This document shows, piece after piece, positions 5,351 through 6,048 of a DNA stretch of 6,048 nucleotides. A model generated the notes under the pieces. The model worked only from the letters and a program-made list of their open reading frames with translations, was not told the DNA's origin and did no database searches. Numbering within the stretch: the first letter of the stretch is position 1; every line of letters begins with the position of its first letter. This DNA comes from JBAOHV01 sp964450685 (GTDB lineage: Bacteria > Actinomycetota > Acidimicrobiia > Acidimicrobiales > Microtrichaceae). The stretch spans positions 1 to 6,048 of the forward strand of contig CAYVDN010000103.1 in the NCBI GenBank assembly GCA_964450685.1. Reading direction: 5' to 3'. The translations under genes were made by a program, and so were the position numbers.

Positions 5351-6048
5351 GAGACCAGTTCCACCCAGTCCTTGTAGCGGTCGACCTGGCCACGCACGGT
5401 CTTGGCGTACTCCGCCGCGATGGCGGTCGTCATCGGCCCGGGGCACGGGATCGACCGGTCGTCGACCGAGTTGACCGCCGAGATCTCTGCAGCGGTGCCG
5501 CAGACGAACATCTCGTCGCAGACGTAGAGATCCGACCGGGTCAGATCGGTGACGTGGCAGTCGATGCCCATGTCCTCAGCCATGGCCATCACAGTGTCCT
5601 GGGTCAAACCCTCGAGCGCGCCCGCAGATCCCGGCGGTGTCAACAGCATCCCGCCGCGGGAGACGAAGATGTTCTCGCCTGTGCACTCCGACACCAGGCC
5701 CTGAGGGTTGAGCATGATCGCCTCGTCGTAGCCGGCCTTGAGCGCCTCGACCTTCGCGAGCGAAGAGTTGACGTAGTTGCCGGTCGTCTTCGAGGCGGGC
5801 GGCATGGCGTTGTGATCGTGGCGCAGCCAGGTGCTGATCTTCATGCGGACGCCCTTGGTGACCGCGTCGTCGCCCAGATAGGCACCCCACGGCCAGCAGG
5901 CGATCGCCACGTCGACCTTGCACGGCAGCGTGTTGAGGCCCATCTCGCCGTAGCCGTAGTACGCGATGGGCCGGATGTAGCACGCCTTCAGGCCCGTGCT
6001 GCGCACGGTGTCCTTCACGGCCTGCACGAGTTCCTCCACCGAGTAGGG
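5347..6048 (-). CDS. ilvE: Branched-chain amino acid aminotransferase, 5' end beyond the window
   Basis: A cytoplasmic class IV PLP aminotransferase that interconverts Val/Leu/Ile and their 2-oxo acids with 2-oxoglutarate. The last 233 residues are visible, starting PYSVEELVQAV. The frame is open to the window edge, so the GTG at 6039 is an internal Val codon and not a start. Recognisable blocks, numbered from the first visible residue, are YIRPIAYYGYGEMGL (24-38), the lysine that forms the PLP Schiff base in MPPASKTTGNY (K87), LVSECTGENIF (118-128, with Glu121 expected to contact the pyridine nitrogen), LTPPGSAGALEGLTQDTVM (136-154) and the family-typical FVCGTAAEISAV (181-192). These separate it from D-amino-acid aminotransferase and aminodeoxychorismate lyase. 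About 70-75 N-terminal residues are missing compared with the usual length of 300 or so. Its TGA overlaps the cimA ATG. With CimA it links the entry and exit steps of isoleucine synthesis. Confidence 0.95.
   Translation of the reverse strand, partial: PYSVEELVQAVKDTVRSTGLKACYIRPIAYYGYGEMGLNTLPCKVDVAIACWPWGAYLGDDAVTKGVRMKISTWLRHDHNAMPPASKTTGNYVNSSLAKVEALKAGYDEAIMLNPQGLVSECTGENIFVSRGGMLLTPPGSAGALEGLTQDTVMAMAEDMGIDCHVTDLTRSDLYVCDEMFVCGTAAEISAVNSVDDRSIPCPGPMTTAIAAEYAKTVRGQVDRYKDWVELVS

Noticed and set aside
5351..5446. Upstream extension of the cimA frame to 5446
   Set aside because: It lies within ilvE in another frame and shows no CimA-like sequence; the ATG at 5350 with its ATGA overlap is the natural start.
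4785..5474. Open frame of about 229 codons on the plus strand, antisense to cimA and ilvE
   Set aside because: It is a shadow of GC-rich coding sequence. The product is low-complexity, Ser/Arg/Pro-rich, with no family resemblance, while the opposite strand encodes well-conserved enzymes.
6037..6039. GTG as the start codon of ilvE
   Set aside because: The frame continues upstream to the window edge with family-typical sequence (PYS before VEEL), and the protein would lack its N-terminal domain.

Overview
This is a GC-rich, tightly packed stretch of a bacterial chromosome holding housekeeping genes. The codon usage, the short intergenic gaps, an actinobacterial-type GluRS and the proline/threonine-rich linker of the L,D-transpeptidase suggest an actinomycetote. 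An Acidimicrobiia-like lineage is my best guess, from general resemblance only. I see no mobile element, CRISPR array, rRNA or prophage, no sign of horizontal transfer, and no gene-free stretch longer than about 110 bp.

Left part (1-2088, minus strand). Read in the direction of transcription, the order is gltX (glutamyl-tRNA synthetase), then a gene for a membrane-anchored DUF218/YdcF-like protein that overlaps gltX by 8 bp, then a tRNA-Gln(CTG) gene. A GluRS gene beside tRNA-Gln fits the indirect route, in which a non-discriminating GluRS puts Glu on tRNA-Gln and GatCAB amidates it. The tRNA has the U1-A72 pair typical of bacterial tRNA-Gln. The GluRS is only about 446 residues long because it lacks the segment that holds the zinc-binding site in many bacterial GluRS enzymes.

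Middle (2089-3144). A 105-bp divergent intergenic region separates gltX from a plus-strand gene for a membrane-anchored L,D-transpeptidase (YkuD domain), a peptidoglycan cross-linking enzyme. It has a clear Shine-Dalgarno sequence, whereas gltX has none.

Right part (3146-6048, minus strand). A compact cluster reads, in transcription order: ilvE (branched-chain aminotransferase, 5' end outside the window), cimA ((R)-citramalate synthase, ATGA overlap with ilvE) and a short unrecognised soluble protein. CimA starts the pyruvate (threonine-independent) route to isoleucine and IlvE carries out its last transamination, so the pair marks an isoleucine/branched-chain amino acid operon. The last gene of this cluster converges on the L,D-transpeptidase gene with only one base between their stop codons.

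I found no clear new multi-gene system. The points most worth checking are the shortened GluRS, a His-to-Gln change in the HxHND metal motif of CimA, the unrecognised protein at the end of the ilvE-cimA cluster, and the pairing of gltX with tRNA-Gln.
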